This document shows positions 47,504 through 55,278 of a DNA stretch of 64,000 nt, one piece after another. The DNA is from Leptospira montravelensis (GTDB taxonomy: Bacteria; Spirochaetota; Leptospiria; Leptospirales; Leptospiraceae): positions 62,001 to 126,000 of the forward strand of contig NZ_RQFO01000011.1 of assembly GCF_004770045.1 (NCBI RefSeq). The letters are read 5' to 3'. The translations under genes were made by a program, and so were the position numbers. The notes below the pieces were generated by a model that was not told the origin of the DNA, did not search any database, and saw nothing but the letters and a program-made list of their open reading frames with translations. How positions within the stretch are numbered: position 1 is the stretch's first letter; each line of letters opens with the position of its first letter.

Positions 47504-49165
47504 TTACGGGTGTTTTTTGGCAATTTCTGTCAAATGGGCGTATAATTCTTCTTTTAGGTAGGGTTTGGGCATAAAATATTCAAATCCTGAGTTTAGAATT
47601 TGTTCTTTTTCCTCTGGCATACAAAGCCCAGTACAAGCAAAAAGAACAGGTCGATTTGGTTTTCCGCTGATTCCCTTCGCAATTTCAGTTCCGTGTTTCC
47701 CTGGCATTTCGATGTCCAAAAAGGCGATATCGTAGGGAGAATGGAGTAGTTCTCTTTCTGTATCAAATCCATTGCTTGTTTCTTTGATTTCAAATCCGAA
47801 GGGTTTTAAATAACTTTTAAGGACTTTCCTGTTCAGATCGTTGTCATCGGCGATAAGTACTTTTTGTTGTTTAGAAAATTTTGGTATTTGGTTCAGATTG
47901 GTTGCCAAGGCACAAGAATTGTTCCCATTTTTTTCCTCTAATTTCCAAAGGATGGGAATCGTTACTTTAAAAGTAGAACCTTCACCTAACTTAGATTCTA
48001 CTTCAACGGCTCCCTCCAACTCTTCCAATGAAAGTTTAACAATGGATAGTCCAAGGCCAGATCCTGATATCCCACATCCTTCTGGAACGAATTGGTTGTA
48101 TTTCTGAAAGAGTTTGTCCTTAACCTCAGGAGAAATGCCAGGACCTGTGTCTTTTACTTCTATCAACAAAATTCCCTTTTCATTCGTTTTTGTTTCCAGA
48201 GACACGGAGCAAGTGATTTCTCCTTTGTTTGTAAATTTAACTGCATTGGCGGTTAGATTCCATAAAATCTTTTCGATTTTTCTTTTGTCTGAATGAATTA
48301 GTAAATTTTGATTCGTAAAGTTTTGAAGTTTAAATTCTAATTGTTTCCGTTTGGTTTCTGTTTTGAAAAAAGAATCTAAAATATGTAAACATTGATAAAG
48401 TTCAAACCATTCAAGATTCGAAACACTGGCATTCTCTTCTAGTCTTGAGATTTCAATTGTATCATTGACTAAATGTAAAATGACTTCTCCAGCATTTTTG
48501 ATATGATCCACATAACCGAGAATGGTTGGATCTAAATCCGTTTCACGAATCATTTCCGACATACCAAGTAGGGAATTTAATGGGTTCCTAATATCATGAC
48601 TAATCGCTGCAATAAAATCACGTTTGGCGGCGGTGGCTCTTTCTGCAGATAATTTTTCTATTTCTAAACGTTCAGTTGCCTTTCGCATTTGTAAGAGACG
48701 AATGGTTTGTTTTCCAAGAAGGCGAAGCATTTGGATTTGATTTTCATTGAGTTCTCTCGGTTTGTTATCAATCACACATAAAGTTCCGAGTTTAATGTGG
48801 TCATCGAGAGCCAGTGGGATCCCGGCATAGAAGATTACATTGGGAGCTTCATTCACTAAGGGATTATTTTTAAACCGAGGGTCTAGTTTCGCATTGGGAA
48901 CAACAAAAAGTTCATCTCCTAAAATTGCATGGGAACAAAAGGCAAGGGACCTGGGAGTTTCTCGTGTATGTAATCCATGATGCGATTTGAACCATTGTCT
49001 TGTTTCATCAATGAGACTAACAAGTGAAATAGGAACATTACAAATCATCGATGCAAGTTTTGTAATTTCATCAAACATCTCCTCTTCGGGAGTGTCTAGA
49101 ATTTCGAGCCCTTTTAACGCCGAAAGACGCGCGGTCTCATTTTTCGGTAAAGGGGCGATCATCAT
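47504..49165 (-). CDS. Hybrid histidine kinase (GAF - kinase - receiver)
   Basis: About 553 residues; ATG codons at 49186 and 49162 are alternative starts. N-terminal GAF-like domain with ALKGLEILDTPEEEMFDEIT, a type frequent in photoreceptor and redox kinases, then HisKA with AISHDIRNPLNSLLGM, an HATPase with NLTANAVKFTN and GPGISP, and a C-terminal receiver (ADDNDLNRKVLKSY, IAFLDIEMPGKHG). No membrane segment, so it senses inside the cell. Phosphorelay partner not adjacent. Confidence 0.92.
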   Translation of the reverse strand: MMIAPLPKNETARLSALKGLEILDTPEEEMFDEITKLASMICNVPISLVSLIDETRQWFKSHHGLHTRETPRSLAFCSHAILGDELFVVPNAKLDPRFKNNPLVNEAPNVIFYAGIPLALDDHIKLGTLCVIDNKPRELNENQIQMLRLLGKQTIRLLQMRKATERLEIEKLSAERATAAKRDFIAAISHDIRNPLNSLLGMSEMIRETDLDPTILGYVDHIKNAGEVILHLVNDTIEISRLEENASVSNLEWFELYQCLHILDSFFKTETKRKQLEFKLQNFTNQNLLIHSDKRKIEKILWNLTANAVKFTNKGEITCSVSLETKTNEKGILLIEVKDTGPGISPEVKDKLFQKYNQFVPEGCGISGSGLGLSIVKLSLEELEGAVEVESKLGEGSTFKVTIPILWKLEEKNGNNSCALATNLNQIPKFSKQQKVLIADDNDLNRKVLKSYLKPFGFEIKETSNGFDTERELLHSPYDIAFLDIEMPGKHGTEIAKGISGKPNRPVLFACTGLCMPEEKEQILNSGFEYFMPKPYLKEELYAHLTEIAKKHP

Positions 49166-49236
49166 ACCTATCTTAGACGAAATCATTTTCGTATAAAGAA
49201 AAGCAAAATTTTTGAAATCCAATCGGTCTAACCACT

Positions 49237-49758
49237 ATGAAACGAGCCTTTCTTCCCATTTTATTTTGTTTCTTTTTTGTACTCGGATGGTTTGTGATAC
49301 CTTCCTGTTCTGAATCCTCTTCTCATTCTCCAAAAAAAATAGAGAATCCTGAACTCCGAAAAAAACTCACCGATCTTCAATACCGTGTTACACAAGAAGG
49401 TGAAACGGAACCTGCTTTTCAGAATGAATATTGGGACAATCATGAAGAAGGAATCTATGTTGATATTGTTTCGAAAGAACCTCTCTTTAGTTCGAAAGAC
49501 AAGTTTGAATCGGGGACAGGTTGGCCAAGTTTTACAAAGCCGCTTGTAGGTGGCAATGTGGTGGAAGTCGCTGATCATTCTTATGGGATGACACGAACCG
49601 AAGTACGTTCTAAAAAAGCCAATTCTCATTTGGGCCATGTATTTGATGATGGACCCGCGCCAACAAACAAACGTTACTGCATGAATTCGGCTGCGATGGA
49701 GTTTATCCCCAAAGGTAAACTAAAAGAAAGAGGCTATGGGTCTTTTCTTTCGGAATAG
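49237..49758 (+). CDS. msrB: Exported methionine-R-sulfoxide reductase (lipoprotein)
   Basis: 173 residues. Lipobox FVIPSC with Cys24, then the MsrB fold: [14 protein letters not shown] and [39 protein letters not shown]. The catalytic Cys148 in RYCMNS is intact. The region that usually holds the first zinc CxxC (normally CGEPLF-like) reads SKEPLFSSK, so this is a zinc-free form. Periplasmic repair of oxidised methionine is likely. Divergent from the kinase. Confidence 0.92.
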   Translation: MKRAFLPILFCFFFVLGWFVIPSCSESSSHSPKKIENPELRKKLTDLQYRVTQEGETEPAFQNEYWDNHEEGIYVDIVSKEPLFSSKDKFESGTGWPSFTKPLVGGNVVEVADHSYGMTRTEVRSKKANSHLGHVFDDGPAPTNKRYCMNSAAMEFIPKGKLKERGYGSFLSE

Positions 49759-49858
49759 ATTCAATCAGGTAAGGAATAGGGTAGGTTCTTCTAATAAAGT
49801 TTTGCTCAAAGTTATCAACTAAAAAATAGTCGATATCGAACCGATAAACCTTAGGTTT

Positions 49859-50644
49859 TTACGCCCAAAGATTCATCATAAATTCTTCATCGTTACGTAG
49901 AGAGATCAGTTTGTATTTGGTTTCGTGGATATCTTCTCTAGAAACTTCTCGTTTCCAACGAATATCCACTTTTAGTTTGCGAACACGGGTTTGGAGTTCT
50001 AAAAGTTCCCAAATGGAGTCTTCCATTTCTTTTCTGTAAAGATTACTAAAAAGGGGAGCTACTTGGTCTGGAGTGTCCATTTTCAAAAGTTCAATATGAG
50101 TTAGGTCATGGATATTTTGCAGGGCCCAAATATGTAGTGTGAGAGTAGTGATTCTTTCGAGTTGGGAAATTTCATCCTTTGTGTTTCTTGTTACCTGTTG
50201 TTTAAAAAAACGAATTCGTTTTTCTAGGTAGGTTATGAGATCCGATTTAGGAATTTCTCGCCCTTTCCATTTTTCCCAATCGGCTTTTAGATCTTCATAA
50301 AGGCCTTCGCCGTAGAACACGGATGAGGCTTCCATCAGTTGTAAACTACCTGGTTCCGAAATTTTGATTCTATGACGAAGAGAATCGGCATCCCCTGCAA
50401 TCATATTTACAGGAGCCACATCTTCCAACTTTTGTAAGGCACGGGAGATGGAATCAATGAATTGGGATTTCATCTGGTCTGTAGAATGAGCCACCAAATA
50501 AAAATTGAGGTCGGATTCCGAGTGAAAATCCCCACGTTCGCGGGAACCATAAAAAAGGATTTGGTAGGGTTTGGTCGAGGGGATGAGTTCTAATTCATCC
50601 AAAACTTGCGCATAGAGGTTAGGGTTTAGTGCTTCAAATTCCAT
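49859..50644 (-). CDS. Nucleotidyltransferase-domain protein
   Basis: 261 residues. The MNT-type core FYGSRERGDFHSESDLNFYLV (GSxxxG...SDxD pattern, last Asp replaced by N in SDLN) suggests a polymerase-beta-like nucleotidyltransferase, possibly with weakened metal binding. The C-terminal half is helical and resembles HEPN-like or substrate-binding helices (FFKQQVTRNTKDEISQLERI). Target unknown. A 3-bp gap separates it from the small gene upstream. Confidence 0.82.
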   Translation of the reverse strand: MEFEALNPNLYAQVLDELELIPSTKPYQILFYGSRERGDFHSESDLNFYLVAHSTDQMKSQFIDSISRALQKLEDVAPVNMIAGDADSLRHRIKISEPGSLQLMEASSVFYGEGLYEDLKADWEKWKGREIPKSDLITYLEKRIRFFKQQVTRNTKDEISQLERITTLTLHIWALQNIHDLTHIELLKMDTPDQVAPLFSNLYRKEMEDSIWELLELQTRVRKLKVDIRWKREVSREDIHETKYKLISLRNDEEFMMNLWA

Positions 50645-50647
50645 AGT

Positions 50648-50854
50648 TCATTCAAAGTATAATTTCATTCGAGAAAGATTTTCTAATATGGCTTTGAAGG
50701 CGCGGTCGCGTTCTTCTTTGCCGGGAAAAGGAAGGGATTTTACATTATTGAGATCTTGGTAAATGATTTCAATCGAAGGTTGGTTAGGATTTTTTTTGAT
50801 AGAGGCAACGTAATCCAAATTGATAACTTCCGATTCACCGAGTTTTAGCCACAT
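50648..50854 (-). CDS. Small conserved hypothetical protein
   Basis: 68 residues from ATG 50854, preceded by AGGAG at 7 bp. Alternating strands MWLKLGESEVINLDYVASIKK and a helix KEERDRAFKAILENLSRM; no motif. Paired with the nucleotidyltransferase gene downstream (3 bp), with which it may be cotranscribed. Confidence 0.75.
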   Translation of the reverse strand: MWLKLGESEVINLDYVASIKKNPNQPSIEIIYQDLNNVKSLPFPGKEERDRAFKAILENLSRMKLYFE

Positions 50855-50940
50855 AGAAATTCTCCTCATAGCCTAAGGGTTCCATTCTATTTGCCTAATC
50901 TTTTTTTCTAAAAAATGAGGCTTTGTTAGGATTCTTGTGC

Positions 50941-51495
50941 CTAGTACAATTCCAAAGATTGGAGGACCATTTGGTGGAGATCCTTGGCTAGTTCTTTGGG
51001 ATCTGTGGTTTGGGAAGTAATGGTCTCAAAAACGAGTAAAAATCCGTTATGGATTCCTTCCCAACGTGCATAAAGTTGCGAATCCTTGTAGGGATAAACA
51101 AGGACACTGCATTTTTTGGATCCCCAAACAAAATAAGATACATCTGGGTTTTTGTTTTCTTCTTTATAAAAATAGGGGAATTGGGACTGGTTCTCTCGGT
51201 CCGTGGAAGATAAACGTAACCAAAGGATGTTTTGTCCTTCCCCCAAACGAATTTCATAACTATTCCCTGTCCCAAAAATGGATCCAGATTTTAGAAGTTC
51301 AAAGTTTTCTTTTGCCACCCATACGGCATGGTAGGTAAGGCGTAGCTCTTTGGTTAGGTGATGGTTTTTTGTTTCTACCTTGGGACTAGAATGGGTAGTT
51401 TCTATGTTTTTTTCTTTCGGTGGTTCCTGAACACTTTGGCAGGCGTTGGTTAAAAATAATGAAAGTATAAAAATGATTTTAATGTCCGACTTCAT
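50941..51495 (-). CDS. Hypothetical lipoprotein
   Basis: 184 residues; ATG 51495 is preferred because AGGAG lies 6 bp before it. Lipobox FLTNAC. The mature chain has a polar linker rich in E, K and T and a beta-rich domain with YHAVWVAKENFELL and WLRLSSTDRENQSQFPYFY. No family recognised. Overlaps the end of epmB by 17 bp, so it is translated after it. Confidence 0.72.
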   Translation of the reverse strand: MKSDIKIIFILSLFLTNACQSVQEPPKEKNIETTHSSPKVETKNHHLTKELRLTYHAVWVAKENFELLKSGSIFGTGNSYEIRLGEGQNILWLRLSSTDRENQSQFPYFYKEENKNPDVSYFVWGSKKCSVLVYPYKDSQLYARWEGIHNGFLLVFETITSQTTDPKELAKDLHQMVLQSLELY

Positions 51496-52543
51496 ATTCA
51501 TCTCCTAAATAGTTTTGAAACAGATATCCACTTGGTGTTTTCTTTTGTAAATAGTTAGGAGAGAGAAGCACTTTTCCCCCACCACCAGTAAGATCTTTTA
51601 CATAATTGGGAATAGTGATTCCAGAATGATAACCACGGAGTTTTCGATAGATTTCAATTCCTCTTTCTATGGGTACAACAAAGTCAGAACTTCCAAATAC
51701 TTCATCACATTGGTGGAGGTAATAAGGTTTAATTCCTATACTGATTAGTTTGTAGTTGAGCTCTGACAAAATTTTTTCATCATCATTGATTCCCGATAAT
51801 AAAACAGATTGGTTAAAAATAGATACAAAACCTGTTTTGATCATTCGCATAACATACATTTTAGTTTCTTCCGAAATTTCATTCGGATGGTTAAAATGAG
51901 TGACCATATACAAAGGAAAATGTTTGGCAAAAACTTCGTTTAAAGATTCTGTCAGTCGCATTGGCATAGTGACTGGGTGTCGGGTGTGAATCCTTACTTG
52001 ATTGATATGAGGGATAGATTTTAATTCCCCCAAAAGATAATCAAGGGAAGAATCGGATAAGGTAAGTGGATCTCCACCGGACAGGATGACCTCTCTTACT
52101 TCTGTATGAGTTTTAAAGTAGGAAAGGGCTTTCTCCCATTCGCTTCGATTGGGAGTTTCTTCCGGATCTGATACCTTTCGTTTCCTGGTGCAAAATCGAC
52201 AGTACACAGCACAGACATGAGAAATGTACCAAATCGCACGGTCTGGATAACGGTGGGTCACTCCTTTCACAGGCATATAACGTTCTTCTGCTAGGGGATC
52301 TTCTACTTCGTTTGGTTTTTTTCTAAGTTCACCTGATCGAGGGATGATTTGTTTTCGAATGGGACAGTTGGGATTTTTTTTGTCGATCCTTTCTAAATAA
52401 TAGGGAGTGACGGCAAAACTAAATTCCGCAAGTGCGGGGGTAAAACTTTCCCTCTCTTCTTCGGTTAGAGTTAGTTTTTCTTCCAAATCGCCAAGGGTAG
52501 TGATTCGGTTTTGTAATTGCCATTTCCAATCCGACCAGGTCAT
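51479..52543 (-). CDS. epmB: EF-P (R)-beta-lysine-forming 2,3-aminomutase EpmB
   Basis: 354 residues. Radical-SAM cluster Cys at 111, 115 and 118 (HVCAVYCRFC), typical of the lysine 2,3-aminomutase family. PLP-binding lysine K324 lies in LTGGGGKVLL. Length near EpmB (342) and shorter than KamA (416) argues for the EF-P-related enzyme, as does the divergent efp gene 68 bp away. It converts (S)-alpha-lysine to (R)-beta-lysine for EpmA, which is encoded at 36984. Confidence 0.88.
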   Translation of the reverse strand: MTWSDWKWQLQNRITTLGDLEEKLTLTEEERESFTPALAEFSFAVTPYYLERIDKKNPNCPIRKQIIPRSGELRKKPNEVEDPLAEERYMPVKGVTHRYPDRAIWYISHVCAVYCRFCTRKRKVSDPEETPNRSEWEKALSYFKTHTEVREVILSGGDPLTLSDSSLDYLLGELKSIPHINQVRIHTRHPVTMPMRLTESLNEVFAKHFPLYMVTHFNHPNEISEETKMYVMRMIKTGFVSIFNQSVLLSGINDDEKILSELNYKLISIGIKPYYLHQCDEVFGSSDFVVPIERGIEIYRKLRGYHSGITIPNYVKDLTGGGGKVLLSPNYLQKKTPSGYLFQNYLGDEYEVGH

Positions 52544-52563
52544 CGCTTATGACCATACTTAGG

Positions 52564-52592
52564 TTGACACAGGGCCAAGTCCCTCGGATTTT
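52564..52592 (+). promoter_or_regulatory. Candidate efp promoter
   Basis: A perfect -35 box TTGACA at 52564-52569 with a weak -10 (GATTTT, 52587-52592) at 17-bp spacing, between the divergent epmB start and the efp ATG at 52612. The -10 match is poor, so this is tentative. Confidence 0.35.
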
Positions 52593-52611
52593 GTTTACGA
52601 GTAACGAAATT

Positions 52612-53178
52612 ATGAACTTAGGCATTACAGAAGTAAAAAAAGGAATGATCCTCAAGATCGAGAATGAGCTTTATTCCGTCGTCAAAACCGAGTTTGTGAA
52701 TCCTGGAAAGGGTTCTGCATTCATCCGTACCAAACTAAAAAATATTATCCGTGATTCTTCGATTGAAAGAACTTTCAAAGCAGCAGAAAAATTGGAAAGT
52801 GTGGATTTAGAGCGCCGTAAAATGCAGTATTGTTATGCGGATGGCGACCAAATCATTTTTATGGACGTCAACGATTACGAACAAATCCCGGTTTCCAAAG
52901 ATTATGTGGAAGACATCCTTCCTTTTATGAAAGAGGAAACTCCGGTTGAAGTATCATTTTATAATGACAAACCAATTGGTGTCACACCTCCTAACTTTGC
53001 TATATTGGAAGTAACTTATGCAGAAGATGGTCTCAAAGGAGATACTACTGGTCTTGCGCTCAAACGAGTGACTGTGGAAACTGGTGGAGAAGTTCAAGTT
53101 CCTATCTTTATCAAACAAGGGGACACTGTTAAAATTGACCTCAGAGATTTGAGTTACGTGGAGCGCGTGAACAAATAG
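52612..53178 (+). CDS. efp: Translation elongation factor P
   Basis: 188 residues from ATG 52612, a start matching the family (MNLGITEVKKGMIL); the open frame upstream is not conserved. Domain I loop holds K33 in VNPGKGSAF, the lysine modified by beta-lysylation in species with EpmA/EpmB. Domains II and III follow (YADGDQIIFMDVNDYEQ; GDTTGLALKRVTVETG). It relieves ribosome stalling at polyproline. The modifying enzymes EpmA and EpmB occur in the same window, so the modification is expected. Confidence 0.96.
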   Translation: MNLGITEVKKGMILKIENELYSVVKTEFVNPGKGSAFIRTKLKNIIRDSSIERTFKAAEKLESVDLERRKMQYCYADGDQIIFMDVNDYEQIPVSKDYVEDILPFMKEETPVEVSFYNDKPIGVTPPNFAILEVTYAEDGLKGDTTGLALKRVTVETGGEVQVPIFIKQGDTVKIDLRDLSYVERVNK

Positions 53179-53180
53179 AT

Positions 53181-53801
53181 TTGGATTCTCACCTTTCCTT
53201 ACAGGAACTGACCAAACTTTCCCATACTTATTATGAAAGGCAGTGGATGTATGCCACTGCTGGGAATCTCTCCGCTCGCGCTGGAGATAATTTTTGGATC
53301 ACGGCCTCTGGAAAACATAAGGGAGAACTTACAGACAAAGACTTTGTTTGTGTTTCTGTAAACGACGGATCCTTGGTTTCTGCAAGTGCGGGACTCAAAC
53401 CCTCAGCAGAAACTAGCATCCATCAGGTGGTGTATTCTAAAATGGACGATGCGGGGGCTGCCCTCCATGTTCACACTTTAGATTCTAATCTTTTAGAATT
53501 TGGAATTGGGAAAGAAGAAGGTTTCCGAGACATCCCTCTCCCTCCGATTGAAATCATCAAAGCCTTTGGAATTTGGGATGAAAAACCTAATTTAAAATTT
53601 CCAGTTTTTTATAATCATACAAATGTACCCACCATTGCTTCAGAAATCAAACGTTACATGGAAACCAAAGGGAAACCACAAGTTCCCTTTCTTCTCATCG
53701 AAGGCCACGGTCCCACGGTCTGGGGAAAAACTATAGCGGAAGCCAACAAACATTTGGAAGCTGTTCATTTTCTATTACAAGTGATGGCTAGACGTATATG
53801 A
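53181..53801 (+). CDS. mtnB: Methylthioribulose-1-phosphate dehydratase
   Basis: 206 residues starting at a TTG directly after efp. Class II aldolase/adducin fold with YATAGNLSAR, metal His in ALHVHTLDSN and EGHGPTVWGK. MtnB dehydrates 5-methylthioribulose-1-phosphate in methionine salvage. Related aldolases (fuculose-type) share the fold; the YATAGNLSARAG start is more like MtnB. Overlap of 4 bp with the following SDR (ATGA). Confidence 0.88.
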   Translation: MDSHLSLQELTKLSHTYYERQWMYATAGNLSARAGDNFWITASGKHKGELTDKDFVCVSVNDGSLVSASAGLKPSAETSIHQVVYSKMDDAGAALHVHTLDSNLLEFGIGKEEGFRDIPLPPIEIIKAFGIWDEKPNLKFPVFYNHTNVPTIASEIKRYMETKGKPQVPFLLIEGHGPTVWGKTIAEANKHLEAVHFLLQVMARRI

Positions 53802-54532
53802 AACCGAAAGCCCAAGTTTATATTTTTGGAATTGGTTCCGGAATTGGACAAGGGCTTTACCACCGATTTTTAGAAGACAAATCTGTTTCTCTCTATGGAT
53901 TCTCCCGAAAAGGAGAACTTCCACTCAATGTATTTTCAAAAAAAGAAAATGGAACTTTTGTTTTTGATGCCACAAAAAAAGAAGATCTAAGAACATTAGA
54001 AATTTCACTTTCAGAGAAATATGGATTTAAAAAAGAACCAACTGCACCTAATTACATGCAAACAGAACTTTATGTTTATTTTGCTTTAGGTGACGGAATC
54101 TTTGGGCCCATTGACTTACTGAAGAAAAAAGATCTCGATGCCCATTTCCAACTCAATGTTCATTCTCTTCTTTTATTATCTAAATATTTTTCGCAAAATT
54201 TGCCTTTCTTTCAACAAGCTACTTTTGTGTTTTTAGGATCCACCGCGGGAAAACAAGGTTTTCCAGAATCGGCAGCTTATTGTGCCTCCAAACATGCGGT
54301 TCTTGGAATTGCCAGGGCGTTGCGAGAAGAGTGGAAACCATTCGGAGCCAAGGTGGTCCATGTGAGTTTAGGGGCAGTTGCCACTGAAATCTGGGACACT
54401 AGACCCCAGTTTGACAAGAATGATATGGTTTCTATTTCGGACATTTCCGAGTATTTGTGGAGTATTTCCCACTTGCCTAAATCGATCTTTGTGGATGACT
54501 TATCCATTACCCCAAGAAAAGGAATTTTGTAG
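53798..54532 (+). CDS. Short-chain dehydrogenase/reductase
   Basis: 244 residues. Coenzyme motif in IFGIGSGIGQGLYH, catalytic Ser in LGSTAGKQG and YCASKHAVLG (Y-x3-K). The usual NNAG block is degenerate (YVYFALGDGIFG). Starts by ATGA overlap with mtnB, so it is part of the same transcript. Substrate unknown. Confidence 0.88.
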   Translation: MKPKAQVYIFGIGSGIGQGLYHRFLEDKSVSLYGFSRKGELPLNVFSKKENGTFVFDATKKEDLRTLEISLSEKYGFKKEPTAPNYMQTELYVYFALGDGIFGPIDLLKKKDLDAHFQLNVHSLLLLSKYFSQNLPFFQQATFVFLGSTAGKQGFPESAAYCASKHAVLGIARALREEWKPFGAKVVHVSLGAVATEIWDTRPQFDKNDMVSISDISEYLWSISHLPKSIFVDDLSITPRKGIL

Positions 54533-54537
54533 GTCCG

Positions 54538-55275
54538 ATGGAAATCAAGGAATCGATTGTTCTCGTGACAGGTGGCAGTGGCGGGATTGGAAGGGAAATT
54601 GTAAGGACTCTCGTCCTAGCAGGTTTTTCTGTTTGGAATTTGGACAAAGTCCGCCCCAGTTCCCCGATCCTCCAAGAAACCTATCGTGAACTGGATTTAT
54701 CGGAAACACCTTTTGTAGTAGAGAGGGGACTTTCCAAAATCATCCAAGAGAGTTCCGAAGTGGGAGACCTCTATGGACTTGTCCATAATGCAGGATTTGG
54801 TGGCCCTTACCATCCCATCACTGAAGTTTCCATCGAAGAATGGGATTCTATTTTCAGAATCAACCTAAACAGTTTGTTCCTACTTTCTAAGTTATTACTT
54901 CCCATTTTTAAAACTCATAATTTTGGAAGGATAGTGGCCATCGCTTCTTCTTTATCCATTGTAGGTTCAGCCAATTCAGTTGCATATTCTTCATCCAAAC
55001 ATGGGTTAGTTGGTTTTATTCGTTCCGTTGCTGATGAATGGGGGAAGTTTGGGATCACCGCCAATGCAGTGAGCCCCGGTTATGTCGATACCAATATGGG
55101 AATCCAAGAAGACCAAGTTTCTGATCATAAATCGAAAATTATAGAACAGACACCTGTTAGGCGAATTGCAGAACCATCCGAAATAGCTCGTGTAGTCAAT
55201 TTCCTTCTTCAAAAAGAATCTGGATATATTTCTGGATCGAATTGGACCGTCGATGGCGGACTCACTGCCATTTAA
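54538..55275 (+). CDS. Short-chain dehydrogenase/reductase (FabG-like)
   Basis: 245 residues with intact SDR motifs: TGGSGGIGREI, VHNAGFGG, AIASSLSIVG, YSSSKHGLVG and SGSNWTVDGG at the C-terminus, the last typical of FabG-like oxidoreductases. Follows the previous SDR after 5 bp. Reaction unknown; two adjacent SDRs after mtnB suggest a shared carbonyl-reduction pathway, but this is inference. Confidence 0.92.
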   Translation: MEIKESIVLVTGGSGGIGREIVRTLVLAGFSVWNLDKVRPSSPILQETYRELDLSETPFVVERGLSKIIQESSEVGDLYGLVHNAGFGGPYHPITEVSIEEWDSIFRINLNSLFLLSKLLLPIFKTHNFGRIVAIASSLSIVGSANSVAYSSSKHGLVGFIRSVADEWGKFGITANAVSPGYVDTNMGIQEDQVSDHKSKIIEQTPVRRIAEPSEIARVVNFLLQKESGYISGSNWTVDGGLTAI

Positions 55276-55278
55276 TTT

